Source: Streptomyces flavofungini
GTDB lineage: Bacteria > Actinomycetota > Actinomycetes > Streptomycetales > Streptomycetaceae
Assembly (NCBI RefSeq): GCF_014650815.1
Contig: NZ_BMVR01000005.1
Span: 434,001-498,000 of the forward strand
Length of the DNA stretch: 64,000 nt
Direction of reading: 5' to 3'
Shown: positions 26,085-33,367 of the stretch, piece after piece
Numbering within the stretch: position 1 is the stretch's first letter
How the letters are laid out: each line of letters begins with the position of its first letter
Notes under the pieces: model-generated
Database searches by the model: none
What the model saw: the letters and a program-made list of their open reading frames with translations, nothing else
Told to the model about the DNA's origin: nothing
Program-made: the position numbers and the translations under genes

Positions 26085-27434
26085 TTGAGCAGCAGCGGCA
26101 CGACGCACCACGGCACCGGTCGGGACCAGCTCTGGTCGGTGGACGAGCACCTGGACGACATCCTCGCGACCGTCCGGCCACTGGAGCCCATCGAGCTCCA
26201 GCTCCTCGACGCCCAGGGCTGTGTCCTGATCGAGGACGTCACGGTGCCCGTCTCGCTGCCGCCCTTCGACAACAGCTCCATGGACGGGTACGCGGTGCGG
26301 GTCGCCGACGTCGCCGGCGCCAGCGAGGAGTTCCCGGCCGTCCTCACGGTCATCGGGGACGTCGCCGCGGGCCAGGGCGAGCAGCCCACGGTCGGCCCCG
26401 GCGAGGCCGCCCGCATCATGACCGGCGCCCCGCTGCCGCCCGGCGCCGAGGCCGTCGTGCCCGTGGAGTGGACCGACGGCGGGCTCGGCGAGGGCCCCGC
26501 CAGCGGCATGCGGGCCCACAGCGCGGCCCCCGAGGGCGCCTCCGGCGAGGTCCGCGTGCACCGCCCCGCCGAAGCCCGCGCCCACGTGCGCGCGCGGGGC
26601 AGCGACGTCCGCGCCGGGGACCGCGCCCTGACCGCGGGCACGGTCCTCGGCGCCCCGCAGATCGCGCTCCTGGCCGCGATCGGCCGGGGCACGGTCAAGG
26701 TGCGCCCGCGCCCGCGCGTGGTCGTCATGTCCACCGGCAGCGAACTGATCCAGCCGGGCGAGGAGTTGGCCGACGGCCAGATCTACGACTCCAACAGCTT
26801 CGCCCTCACCGCCGCCGCCCGCGACGCCGGAGCCATCGCCTACCGCGTCGGCGCGGTCACCGACGACGCCGAGGTCCTGCGCTCCACCATCGAGGACCAG
26901 CTCATCCGCGCCGACCTGCTCGTCACCACGGGCGGCGTCAGCGTGGGGGCGTACGACGTCGTCAAGGAGGCGCTCGACTCCATCGGCGACCCGGACGACG
27001 AGGAGGGCCTGGGCGCGGGCGGGGGCGTGGAGTTCCGCAAGCTCGCCATGCAGCCGGGCAAGCCGCAGGGGTTCGGCACCATCGGCCCCGACCACACCCC
27101 GCTGCTCGCCCTGCCGGGCAACCCGGTGTCCTCGTACGTCTCCTTCGAGATCTTCGTACGGCCCGCCGTGCGCGCGCTGATGGGCCTGCCGGACGTCCAC
27201 CGGCCCACCGCCCGCGCGCGGATCGCCGCCGACAAGGCGCTGACCTCGCCGTCCGGGCGGCGCCAGTTCCTGCGCGGGCGGTACGACGCCGACGCGGGCA
27301 CGGTGACACCGGTCGGCGGCTCCGGGTCGCATCTGGTCGCCGCCCTCGCCCACGCGGACGCGCTGATCGTCGTCCCCGAGGGCAGCACGTCCGTCGAGCC
27401 GGGCACCGAGGTCGACGTGGTGCTGCTCGGCTGA
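26085..27434 (+). CDS. glp: Gephyrin-like molybdotransferase Glp (MoeA family)
   Basis: A 449-residue MoeA/gephyrin-E protein. PPFDNSSMDGYAVR (about 62-75), IMTGAPLPPGAEAVVPVEWTD, TGSELIQPGEELADGQIYDSN, VTTGGVSVGAYDVVKEAL and LPGNPVSSYVSFEIFVRP are visible in order. MoeA inserts molybdenum into adenylated molybdopterin. In Corynebacterium the homologue Glp also binds FtsZ and the membrane receptor GlpR; a glpR homologue lies 2 kb downstream here, supporting that subgroup. TTG start, with GGAG inside the galU 3' end. A Gly/Glu-rich insertion (DDEEGLGAGGG) precedes the Pro-Gly-Lys-Pro loop. Confidence 0.9.
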   Translation: MSSSGTTHHGTGRDQLWSVDEHLDDILATVRPLEPIELQLLDAQGCVLIEDVTVPVSLPPFDNSSMDGYAVRVADVAGASEEFPAVLTVIGDVAAGQGEQPTVGPGEAARIMTGAPLPPGAEAVVPVEWTDGGLGEGPASGMRAHSAAPEGASGEVRVHRPAEARAHVRARGSDVRAGDRALTAGTVLGAPQIALLAAIGRGTVKVRPRPRVVVMSTGSELIQPGEELADGQIYDSNSFALTAAARDAGAIAYRVGAVTDDAEVLRSTIEDQLIRADLLVTTGGVSVGAYDVVKEALDSIGDPDDEEGLGAGGGVEFRKLAMQPGKPQGFGTIGPDHTPLLALPGNPVSSYVSFEIFVRPAVRALMGLPDVHRPTARARIAADKALTSPSGRRQFLRGRYDADAGTVTPVGGSGSHLVAALAHADALIVVPEGSTSVEPGTEVDVVLLG

Positions 27435-27559
27435 CGGGCCCCGCGGGCCGACCGGGCGCGCGGCTCGGGCGGGGCGGCGCCGGGGCGGTACTGTGTCGCG
27501 CACAGCAGGCCCGCCGCGCACCGCACCGCGCGGGGCCCGGACCGGGAGCGCCACAGCAC
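27435..27559 (+). other. Structured spacer before moaC
   Basis: 125 bp closed by an 11-bp inverted repeat, CGGGCCCCGCG (27435-27445) and CGCGGGGCCCG (27529-27539), with an internal CTGTG/CACAG stem near 27491-27505. This could be a folded leader of moaC, but the G+C content makes chance pairing easy. GGGAG lies about 10 nt before the moaC ATG. Confidence 0.35.
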
Positions 27560-28063
27560 ATGAGCACGCAGCAGCGACTGACGCACATCGACGAGGCGGG
27601 CGCGGCCCGCATGGTCGACGTATCCGAGAAGGACGTGACCGCCCGGACCGCGCGCGCCAGCGGCCGGGTCCTGGTCTCGCCCCGGGTGATCGAGTTGCTG
27701 CGGGGGGACTCACCAGAAGGGGGCCTCCCCAAGGGCGACGCCCTGGCGACCGCCCGCATCGCGGGCATCATGGGCGCCAAACGCACCCCCGACCTGATCC
27801 CGCTGTGCCACCCGCTGGCCGTCTCCGGAGTGAAGGTCGACCTGAGCGTCGCCGACGACGCCGTGGAGATCCTGGCCACCGTGAAGACGACCGACCGCAC
27901 CGGCGTCGAGATGGAGGCCCTCACCGCGGTCACCGTCGCCGCGCTCACCGTCATCGACATGGTCAAGGCCGTCGACAAGGGCGCCGTCATCACGGACGTA
28001 CGGGTCGAGGAGAAGACGGGCGGCAAGTCCGGCGACTGGAACCGGCAGGGAGCGGGAGCATGA
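27560..28063 (+). CDS. moaC: Cyclic pyranopterin monophosphate synthase MoaC
   Basis: Second step of molybdopterin synthesis, forming cPMP. 167 residues. THIDEAGAARMVDVSEKDVTAR (start), GIMGAKRTPDLIPLCHPLAVSG (split, around 70-90), TTDRTGVEMEALTAVT and DMVKAVDKGAVI are conserved. A small insertion, DSPEGGL, replaces the usual short loop before PKGDALATARI. The DNA there is G-run/C-run rich and looks like a local expansion. Its stop overlaps the ATG of an 18-codon ORF (ATGA). Confidence 0.93.
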   Translation: MSTQQRLTHIDEAGAARMVDVSEKDVTARTARASGRVLVSPRVIELLRGDSPEGGLPKGDALATARIAGIMGAKRTPDLIPLCHPLAVSGVKVDLSVADDAVEILATVKTTDRTGVEMEALTAVTVAALTVIDMVKAVDKGAVITDVRVEEKTGGKSGDWNRQGAGA

Positions 28064-28116
28064 CGCACCGCGCGCCCGTCGACGCCCACCGGGACGCCGA
28101 GGAGGCCGGGGCATGA
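28060..28116 (+). CDS. 18-codon coupling ORF between moaC and moaB
   Basis: This ORF begins at the ATG that overlaps the moaC stop (ATGA, 28060-28063) and ends at a TGA that overlaps the moaB ATG (ATGA, 28113-28116). The peptide MTHRAPVDAHRDAEEAGA has no family. GGGAGC repeats precede it, and GAGGAGG inside it serves moaB. It could be a true leader peptide that hands ribosomes from moaC to moaB, or an accident of spacing. Confidence 0.4.
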   Translation: MTHRAPVDAHRDAEEAGA

Positions 28117-28610
28117 CGTACCGGGCATTCGTCGTCACCGCCTCCAACCGCGCCGCCGCCGGCGTCTACGCCGACAAGGGCGGCCCGATCCTCGCCGACG
28201 GCCTCGCCGCCCTCGGCTTCGCCGTCGACGGCCCGCGGGTGGTGCCCGACGGCGACCCCGTCGAGCAGGCCCTGCGCGACGGCGTCGCCGCCGCGTACGA
28301 CGTCATCCTCACCACCGGCGGCACCGGCATCTCGCCCACCGACGGCACCCCCGACGCCACCCGCCGCGTCATCGACTACGAAGTCCCGGGCATCCCGGAG
28401 GCGATCCGCGCGTACGGCCGCGAGAAGGTGCCCACCGCCGTGCTGTCCCGGGGCCTCGCCGGGGTCGCGGGGCGCACGCTGATCGTGAACCTGCCCGGTT
28501 CCAGCGGCGGCGTACGCGACGGACTCGCCGTCCTCACGCCGCTGTTGGCCCATGCCGTCGACCAGCTGCGCGGCGGCGACCATCCGAGAACCGACGGGGG
28601 TGCGAGCTGA
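28113..28610 (+). CDS. moaB: Molybdopterin adenylyltransferase (MoaB/Mog family)
   Basis: Adenylates molybdopterin before Mo insertion by MoeA/Glp. 165 residues of the MoCF_biosynth fold: FVVTASNRAAAGVYADKGG at the N-terminus, DVILTTGGTGISPTDGTPDATR (split, about 66-87), KVPTAVLSRGLAGVAGRTLIVNLPGSSGGVRD near 110-140. GAGGAGG about 9 nt upstream of the ATG. Its TGA overlaps the putative CTG start of the acetyltransferase (CTGA). Confidence 0.92.
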   Translation: MTYRAFVVTASNRAAAGVYADKGGPILADGLAALGFAVDGPRVVPDGDPVEQALRDGVAAAYDVILTTGGTGISPTDGTPDATRRVIDYEVPGIPEAIRAYGREKVPTAVLSRGLAGVAGRTLIVNLPGSSGGVRDGLAVLTPLLAHAVDQLRGGDHPRTDGGAS

Positions 28611-29230
28611 ACAGCCCCAGCTGGCCCGTCGAGCTGACGGACGGCGATGTCGTCCTGCGGCCGATAAAACTGCGCGACCAGCGCGCCTGGCGCGAGGTCA
28701 ACCGGCGCAACCGCGACTGGCTGCGCCCCTGGGAGGCCACGATCCCGCCGCCCACCCCCAGCGGCCCGGTCGCCCACCGCCCCACCTACCGGCAGATGGT
28801 CCGGCACCTGCGCGCCGAGGCCAACGCGGGCCGCATGCTGCCGTTCGTCATCGAGTTCCAGGGCCGCCTCGTCGGGCAGTTGACGATCGCCGGGATCACC
28901 TGGGGGTCGATGTGCTCGGCCCACGTGGGCTACTGGGTCGACGAGTCGGTCGCCGGGCGCGGGGTGATGCCGACCGCCGTGGCGCTCGCCGCCGACCACT
29001 GCTTCCGGAGCGTCGGGCTGCACCGCATCGAGGTCTGTATCCGGCCCGAGAACGCGCCGAGCCGCCGGGTGGTGGAGAAACTCGGATTCCGCGAGGAGGG
29101 GTTGCGGCCCCGCTATCTCCACATCGACGGGGCCTGGCGCGACCACCTGGTGTTCGCGCTCACCGTGGAAGAGGTGCCGGAGGGGTTGCTGCGGCGCTGG
29201 CAGCAGGCACGTCCGCGGAACACCGCCTGA
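28607..29230 (+). CDS. GNAT acetyltransferase (RimJ/RimL type)
   Basis: A 207-residue GNAT protein of the RimJ/RimL branch (N-acetylation of Ser/Ala/Thr termini or small amines). It has VELTDGDVVLRPIKLRDQRAWREVNR, then HVGYWVDESVAGRGVMPTAVALAADHCF (acetyl-CoA loop G-R-G) and ENAPSRRVVEKLGFREEG. In this frame there is no ATG, GTG or TTG before ATG 28796, which would cut off the first 63 conserved residues. CTG 28607 overlaps the moaB stop as CTGA and follows GGGGGTGCGAG, so a CTG start coupled to moaB is likely. Its place between the moa genes and glpR suggests shared transcription. Confidence 0.8.
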   Translation: MNSPSWPVELTDGDVVLRPIKLRDQRAWREVNRRNRDWLRPWEATIPPPTPSGPVAHRPTYRQMVRHLRAEANAGRMLPFVIEFQGRLVGQLTIAGITWGSMCSAHVGYWVDESVAGRGVMPTAVALAADHCFRSVGLHRIEVCIRPENAPSRRVVEKLGFREEGLRPRYLHIDGAWRDHLVFALTVEEVPEGLLRRWQQARPRNTA

Positions 29231-29530
29231 CGGTGCGTGAGGACACCGGGCAGCGCCGCGTGGGAACACCGCGTGACGCTTCGCGGAGCGTGGGACGGGT
29301 GCCGGGCGGGCGCCTGACGGGCCGTCGCGCCCCTGCCGCGGCGCAATGCTGCCACTCTCATAAATGAAATATCTGTTCGAAATTGATCGGTGAGTGACCG
29401 TTAAATTCGGCGCCTCGTCGGCCTGTTGATCGCATCAGTCACAAAAAAAGTTCGAGATATCAGCCAGATCGTGCGACACACCGGCTCAATTGGCGGATGG
29501 CCTCGACAAAACCCCTCTACCGTGTGAGGC
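29231..29530. promoter_or_regulatory. Low-G+C promoter region of glpR
   Basis: A 300-bp spacer with a marked A+T island at 29358-29460: GAAATATCTGTTCGAAATTG, GACCGTTAAATTCGG and a run of seven A before GTTCGAGATATC. ATATC/GATAT and TTCGAA/TTCGAG elements appear on both sides in opposite order, which could be paired operator half-sites. GlpR therefore probably has its own promoter apart from galU-glp-moa. Confidence 0.45.
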
Positions 29531-30907
29531 GTGAGCAGCAGCGGCCTCATCTACGCAGTCATCGTCGGGGCCTGGGCCGCCTACTTGGTGCCGATGTGGC
29601 TCCGTAGGCAGGACGAGCTCAACGAAGCTCGTCCGACGGAACGCTTCAGCACCGCCATCCGGCTGCTTTCCGGACGGGCGGGAATGGAGCGCCGGTACGC
29701 CAAGGACCTGCAAGCGCGCTCGCCTGAAGAGGAGGAGTCGCGCAGCGACCCGGACGCCGTGACCGACTCGGTCGACGTCCGGTCCTTCGCCGTGCCTCCG
29801 GGAGCGGAACGCGAGGGGCGCGCCACGGACTCCCGCGGCCGTCCCGCCGCCGAGCCGCACGGCCGCCCGGCCGCTGACCACCACGGCCGCCAGGCCGAGC
29901 CCCACAGCCGCCAGGCCGACCACCACGGCCGCCCCGTGGCCACCGGCGGCCGTCCCGCGCCCGCCCGGCCCCAGCCCCGCGCCTCCGCCGCCGAGCAGGC
30001 GCAGCCCGGCGCGCAGGCGCGCGTCGGCGCGCGTCCGGGTGCCCAGCAGGGGGCCGGGACGGGTCAGGGTCCGTCCCAGGCCGCCCGGCGCGCCGCCGCG
30101 GCCGACGCCGCCGCGCGGGCCCGGCGCACGAAGGTGCTCGCCCGCCGTCGGCGCACCACGGTGATGCTGTTCCTCACGTTCACCGTCGGCACGATCGTCG
30201 CGGCCGTCGGCGGCTTCGCGTTCCTGTGGGCGCCCGCCGTCCCGGCCGGGCTGCTCAGCGCGTACATCGTCTATCTCCGCCGCCAGGAGCGGCGCCGCTT
30301 CACGTACACGATGGACCGGCGCCGGGCCGAGGTCGCCGCGCGGCGGCTGCGCGAGCGGCAGGCGCGCGGGCGCGAGGCGAACGCCGAGCCCGCCGCCGAG
30401 GAGCCCGCGCCAGAGTCGGAGACCGGTCTGTCGGCGCTCGCCGCCGACCGCCGCGCCCTCGTCGAGCAGACCGACCACGCCGAGTGGGTCGACCAGCAGC
30501 GCGAACGCCAGCACGGCCCCGGCCGCGCCGACAGCTGGGACCCGGTCCCGGTGCCCCTGCCGACGTACGTGACGGCGCCGGTCGCCCCGCGCGCCCCCGG
30601 CAGCGTCGACCTCGGCGCCCCCGACACCTGGAGCTCGGCCCGGTCGAGCACCGCCGAGCCCGCCGCGGACCGCAGGGCGGCGGCGCACGCCGAGGCGGCC
30701 GCGGCCGCCGAGGAGCAGCGGGCCGCCGGCGGCGGGAGCGGCACCGACGGCGCTGACGGCGCTGACGGCACCGACGGCGCCGACGGCGGTCGCAGCGACG
30801 CCCGCCGCGCGGCCTCCGCCCGCCGCTCCCGCGAACGCGGCCGCACCCCGCTGTTCGACCAGTACGACGACGGGGCCGACGGCCGCCCGCGCGCCGCCAA
30901 CGAGTGA
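29531..30907 (+). CDS. glpR: Gephyrin-like molybdotransferase receptor GlpR homologue
   Basis: A 458-residue membrane protein. TM1 is at residues 5-23 (LIYAVIVGAWAAYLVPMWL, then RRQDEL). A long Pro/His/Arg/Gln-rich disordered cytoplasmic segment (about 85-195, with HGRPAADHHGRQ-type repeats) follows, then a two-helix hairpin (about 215-255, TVMLFLTFTVGTIVAAVGG and AVPAGLLSAYIVYL) and a charged tail ending in GADGADGTDGADGG repeats. The N-terminal TM plus WLRRQDELNEARPTERFSTAIRLLS is the actinobacterial GlpR pattern. In Corynebacterium GlpR recruits Glp and affects division and polar growth; the same partnership is inferred here from family and synteny. GTG start. Confidence 0.8.
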   Translation: MSSSGLIYAVIVGAWAAYLVPMWLRRQDELNEARPTERFSTAIRLLSGRAGMERRYAKDLQARSPEEEESRSDPDAVTDSVDVRSFAVPPGAEREGRATDSRGRPAAEPHGRPAADHHGRQAEPHSRQADHHGRPVATGGRPAPARPQPRASAAEQAQPGAQARVGARPGAQQGAGTGQGPSQAARRAAAADAAARARRTKVLARRRRTTVMLFLTFTVGTIVAAVGGFAFLWAPAVPAGLLSAYIVYLRRQERRRFTYTMDRRRAEVAARRLRERQARGREANAEPAAEEPAPESETGLSALAADRRALVEQTDHAEWVDQQRERQHGPGRADSWDPVPVPLPTYVTAPVAPRAPGSVDLGAPDTWSSARSSTAEPAADRRAAAHAEAAAAAEEQRAAGGGSGTDGADGADGTDGADGGRSDARRAASARRSRERGRTPLFDQYDDGADGRPRAANE

Positions 30908-31031
30908 CGCCCGGGCACCGCCGGGCCCCGCTCGGCCCGCCTCCCTGACCAGCCCGGACCCGCCTCCCTGACCAGCCAGGAACGGATTTCCAAGCACCCG
31001 GACGGGGATGCTAGAGTTTCACTCGTTGCAA
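30908..31031. promoter_or_regulatory. tRNA-Ala upstream region with tandem repeat
   Basis: CCCGCCTCCCTGACCAGCC is present twice in tandem (about 30937-30978). A weak promoter fits TTCCAA (30988-30993), 18 bp, TAGAGT (31012-31017), which would start transcription some 15 bp before the tRNA. Confidence 0.5.
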
Positions 31032-31105
31032 GGGCCTGTGGCGCAGTCCGGTAGCGCACCTCGTTCGCATCGAGGGGGCCAGGGGTTCGAATCCCCTCAG
31101 GTCCA
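31032..31105 (+). tRNA. tRNA-Ala (anticodon CGC)
   Basis: A 74-nt cloverleaf. The acceptor GGGCCTG pairs with CAGGTCC and contains the G3:U70 pair that identifies alanine tRNAs. Anticodon stem CCTCG/CGAGG encloses TTCGCAT, giving anticodon CGC, which reads GCG. T arm AGGGG-TTCGAAT-CCCCT. Discriminator A; CCA is not encoded. No integrase or att-like duplication of the 3' end is seen downstream. Confidence 0.95.
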
Positions 31106-31351
31106 CTGCACAACCGCTCTTGAGGAAGCTCAAGTCGGTAGACGAAGATCCCGTCCGATCGCAAGATCGGGCGGGATCTTCGCCGTTTCCAGGGGCTGTT
31201 CGGGGTCGGTACGGCCTCGGGCCCGGGACCGAGGCCCAGCGGCGGAGGACCAAAGGCCGAGGTCCGGGGTGGAATAGGGGAGCCGGGGAGATCGCTCCAA
31301 GCGTCATACGCACATCGGCAATTGACGTGATGACACGAGGGGACCACCCGC
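31106..31351. terminator. tRNA terminator and nat upstream region
   Basis: A near-perfect 18-bp hairpin, CGAAGATCCCGTCCGATC (31143-31160) with GATCGGGCGGGATCTTCG (31165-31182) and a GCAA loop, is the likely tRNA terminator. A smaller TTGAGGAAGCTCAA stem lies at about 31119-31133. The rest (31190-31351) is the leader of the N-acetyltransferase gene, with no clear motif. Confidence 0.75.
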
Positions 31352-32200
31352 ATGTGGAACGGCGACGCACTCGACCTCGAGGCCTATCTGGCGCACCTCG
31401 GGCACGACGGGGACCGGTCGCCCTCGCTGGCGACGCTGCGGGCGCTGCACCGGGCGCATGTGCTGTCCGTGCGGTGGGAGAACGTGGAGGCGGTGCTGCG
31501 GAAGTACCGGCCGCTCGATGTCGAGTCCGTTCAGGCCAAGCTGATCGGCAGTGCGCGCGGGGGGACCTGTTTCGAGCACGTCACGCTCTACGCGGCCGCG
31601 CTGGAACGGCTCGGGTTCCGGTTCGTCGTGGTGCAGGGGCGGGTGCAGATGGGCGAGACCAGGATCAGGCCCGCCACGCACGCCATGGTGATCGTGGAGC
31701 TGGCGGGGAAGCGGTGGCTGAGTGACATCGGGTTCGGGGCCAGCCCGCTGGAGCCCATCGAGCTGACCGACGCCACGGACGTGCCGGACGGCGTCTGGCC
31801 GTACCGGCTGCGGCGGCAGGAGGTCGGCCCCGGCGTCGACGGGTGGGCGCTCTACCAGCCCGCGGGCCCGGGCCAGGCCGACAACTCCGGCGACGGCTGG
31901 ATGATCCGGCACACCTTCACGCTCCACCCGCAGTACCCCGTCGACCTGCGCGTCACGAACCACTTCGGCGCCAGCAGCCGCCACTCGGCCTTCAGCGACC
32001 GGATCTTCGTGCAGCGCCTCCACCCCGACCGGCTGCACCTCCTGGACAACCGTCGCCTCACCACCGTCACGCCGGAGCGGCCCGGCCCGCCGGAGACCCG
32101 GGATCTTGAGCCGCACGAGGTGCCGGAGGTGCTCGCCGGCCTCTTCGGGGTCGAGCTGTCGGCGGCGGACGCCGAGCTGCTGGTGCCCAAGCTGGTCTGA
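31352..32200 (+). CDS. nat: Arylamine N-acetyltransferase
   Basis: Transfers acetyl from acetyl-CoA to aromatic amines and hydrazines through a Cys-His-Asp triad. All three residues are visible: Cys73 in RGGTCFEH, His109 in THAMVIVEL and Asp124 in SDIGFG. 282 residues, normal for the family. VRWENVEAVL corresponds to the conserved N-terminal helix region. It ends 1 bp before the converging ECF sigma gene. Confidence 0.95.
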   Translation: MWNGDALDLEAYLAHLGHDGDRSPSLATLRALHRAHVLSVRWENVEAVLRKYRPLDVESVQAKLIGSARGGTCFEHVTLYAAALERLGFRFVVVQGRVQMGETRIRPATHAMVIVELAGKRWLSDIGFGASPLEPIELTDATDVPDGVWPYRLRRQEVGPGVDGWALYQPAGPGQADNSGDGWMIRHTFTLHPQYPVDLRVTNHFGASSRHSAFSDRIFVQRLHPDRLHLLDNRRLTTVTPERPGPPETRDLEPHEVPEVLAGLFGVELSAADAELLVPKLV

Positions 32201-32201
32201 G

Positions 32202-33290
32202 TCAGTCCGGGAGGACGGCGAAGGTCAGGCCGCGCAGGCGGGCCGGGGCGGAGACGACCTCGTACGACGTGATCCTGCCGGACTCGACGGTGACGGTGAG
32301 GGCCAGGAGGAGGCGGCCGCGCGGGGCCACGACGATGCCGGGGACGCCGTCGAGCAGGACTGTGGCGGCGTGCCGGGCGTTGCGGGTGAGCAGGACCGTC
32401 TCGCGGGCCACCGCGGCGGCGCCGTGGATCTCGGTGGCCGCGCCCAGCGGGAGCGCCGCCGGGTCGGCGCGGCGGACGACGTCCGGGGCCAGGACCGCGA
32501 GCAGCGCGTCGAGGTCGCCGCCGCGGGCCGCGGTGAGGAACGCCTCGACGACCTCCCGGTGCCCCGTCAGCTCCGCCGCGGGGACGGCCGGGGTGCCGCG
32601 CACCTTGCCGCGGGCCCGGCTCGCCAGCTTCTTCGCGGCCACCGGTGAGCGCTCCACGATGGGCGCGATCCGGTCGAACGGTACGGCGAAGGAGTCGTGC
32701 AGGACGAAGGCGACGCGCTCCGCCGGACCCAGGGTGCCGAGGACCACGAGCAGGGCGCGGCCGACCGACTCGATCAGGAGCGCCTCCTCCTCGGGGGTGT
32801 GCGCGTCGGCGCTGCCGATGTGGTCGGGGACCTGGCCGCCGACGAAGTCCTCGCGGCGGGTGGTGCGGGCGCGGAGCATGTCGAGGCAGATGCGGGAGAC
32901 GACGGTCGTCAGCCAGGCGGGCAGGTTCTCCACCGTCTCGGGATGCTCGGGGCGCCCGGCGCTCTCGGGGTTCCCGGCCGTTACGGCGGCGCGAGTGGTG
33001 CGAGTGGTGCGAGTGGTGCGAGTGGTGCGAGTGGTGCGAGTGGTGCGAGTGGTGCGAGTGGTGCGAGTGGTGCGAGTGGTGTGAGCGGCGTCGACGGTGC
33101 GAGCGGTGTCGGCGGTGCGAGCGGTGTCGGCGGTGCGAGCGGTGTCGGCGGCCGTACGGCTCAGGCGCAGCCACGTCTCCTGCACCGCGTCGTCCGCCTC
33201 GCTCAGCGAGCCGAGCATGCGGTACGCGATGCCCCGCAGTCGCCCGCGCTGGTCCTCGAAGCGGTCCGCCAGTTCGGCCTGCTCGTCCAT
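32202..33290 (-). CDS. ECF sigma factor (SigJ/ECF41-like) with repeat insertion
   Basis: A 362-residue extracytoplasmic-function sigma factor. Sigma2 begins RLRGIAYRMLGSLSEADDAVQETWLRL (split, about 15-43). Sigma4 has GTLGPAERVAFVLHDSFAVPFDRIAPI and a C-terminal SnoaL-like domain (about 245-355, EVVEAFLTAARGGDLDALLAVLAPDVV). This SnoaL extension is the ECF41/SigJ trademark, but the DGGGR signature I recall for ECF41 is not visible (RADPAALPLG instead). Between sigma2.2 and the VENLPAWLTTVVSRICLDMLR helix lies about 70 extra residues, mostly (TAD-TAR) and (TTR)n repeats. The insertion falls in an otherwise conserved short loop. The gene is divergent from an FMN oxidoreductase. Confidence 0.87.
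   Translation of the reverse strand: MDEQAELADRFEDQRGRLRGIAYRMLGSLSEADDAVQETWLRLSRTAADTARTADTARTADTARTVDAAHTTRTTRTTRTTRTTRTTRTTRTTRTTRTTRAAVTAGNPESAGRPEHPETVENLPAWLTTVVSRICLDMLRARTTRREDFVGGQVPDHIGSADAHTPEEEALLIESVGRALLVVLGTLGPAERVAFVLHDSFAVPFDRIAPIVERSPVAAKKLASRARGKVRGTPAVPAAELTGHREVVEAFLTAARGGDLDALLAVLAPDVVRRADPAALPLGAATEIHGAAAVARETVLLTRNARHAATVLLDGVPGIVVAPRGRLLLALTVTVESGRITSYEVVSAPARLRGLTFAVLPD
32990..33160 (-). repeat. 9-bp and 18-bp repeats inside the sigma gene
   Basis: About ten identical CGAGTGGTG-type 9-bp units (32990-33085, Thr-Thr-Arg in the sigma frame) are followed by about three 18-bp units (GCGAGCGGTGTCGGCGGT, Thr-Ala-Asp-Thr-Ala-Arg). Identical DNA units mean recent expansion. 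Both unit lengths keep the frame. Repetitive Trp-Cys-Glu and Gly-Ala-Ser shadow ORFs on the + strand are artefacts. Confidence 0.9.
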
Positions 33291-33367
33291 CGGTCACCTT
33301 TCCCCGGCTTGCTCCGTCACCTTCCTGACGTACCGGACCGAAGAGAAGTGACAGGAGTTGAGCAGAC
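33291..33367. promoter_or_regulatory. Divergent ECF41-like promoter pair
   Basis: Minus strand, toward the sigma gene: TGTCACT (33353-33347), 16 bp, CGTC (33330-33327). Plus strand, toward the oxidoreductase: GGTCACC (33292-33298), 16 bp, CGTC (33315-33318). The ECF41 promoter pattern I recall is TGTCACA in the -35 and CGTC in the -10. The minus-strand site matches 6 of 7 and 4 of 4. The arrangement predicts autoregulation and control of the neighbour by the same sigma factor. Confidence 0.6.

Noticed and set aside
31032..31351. Integration site (attB) in tRNA-Ala
   Set aside because: No integrase and no duplicated tRNA 3' end found nearby.
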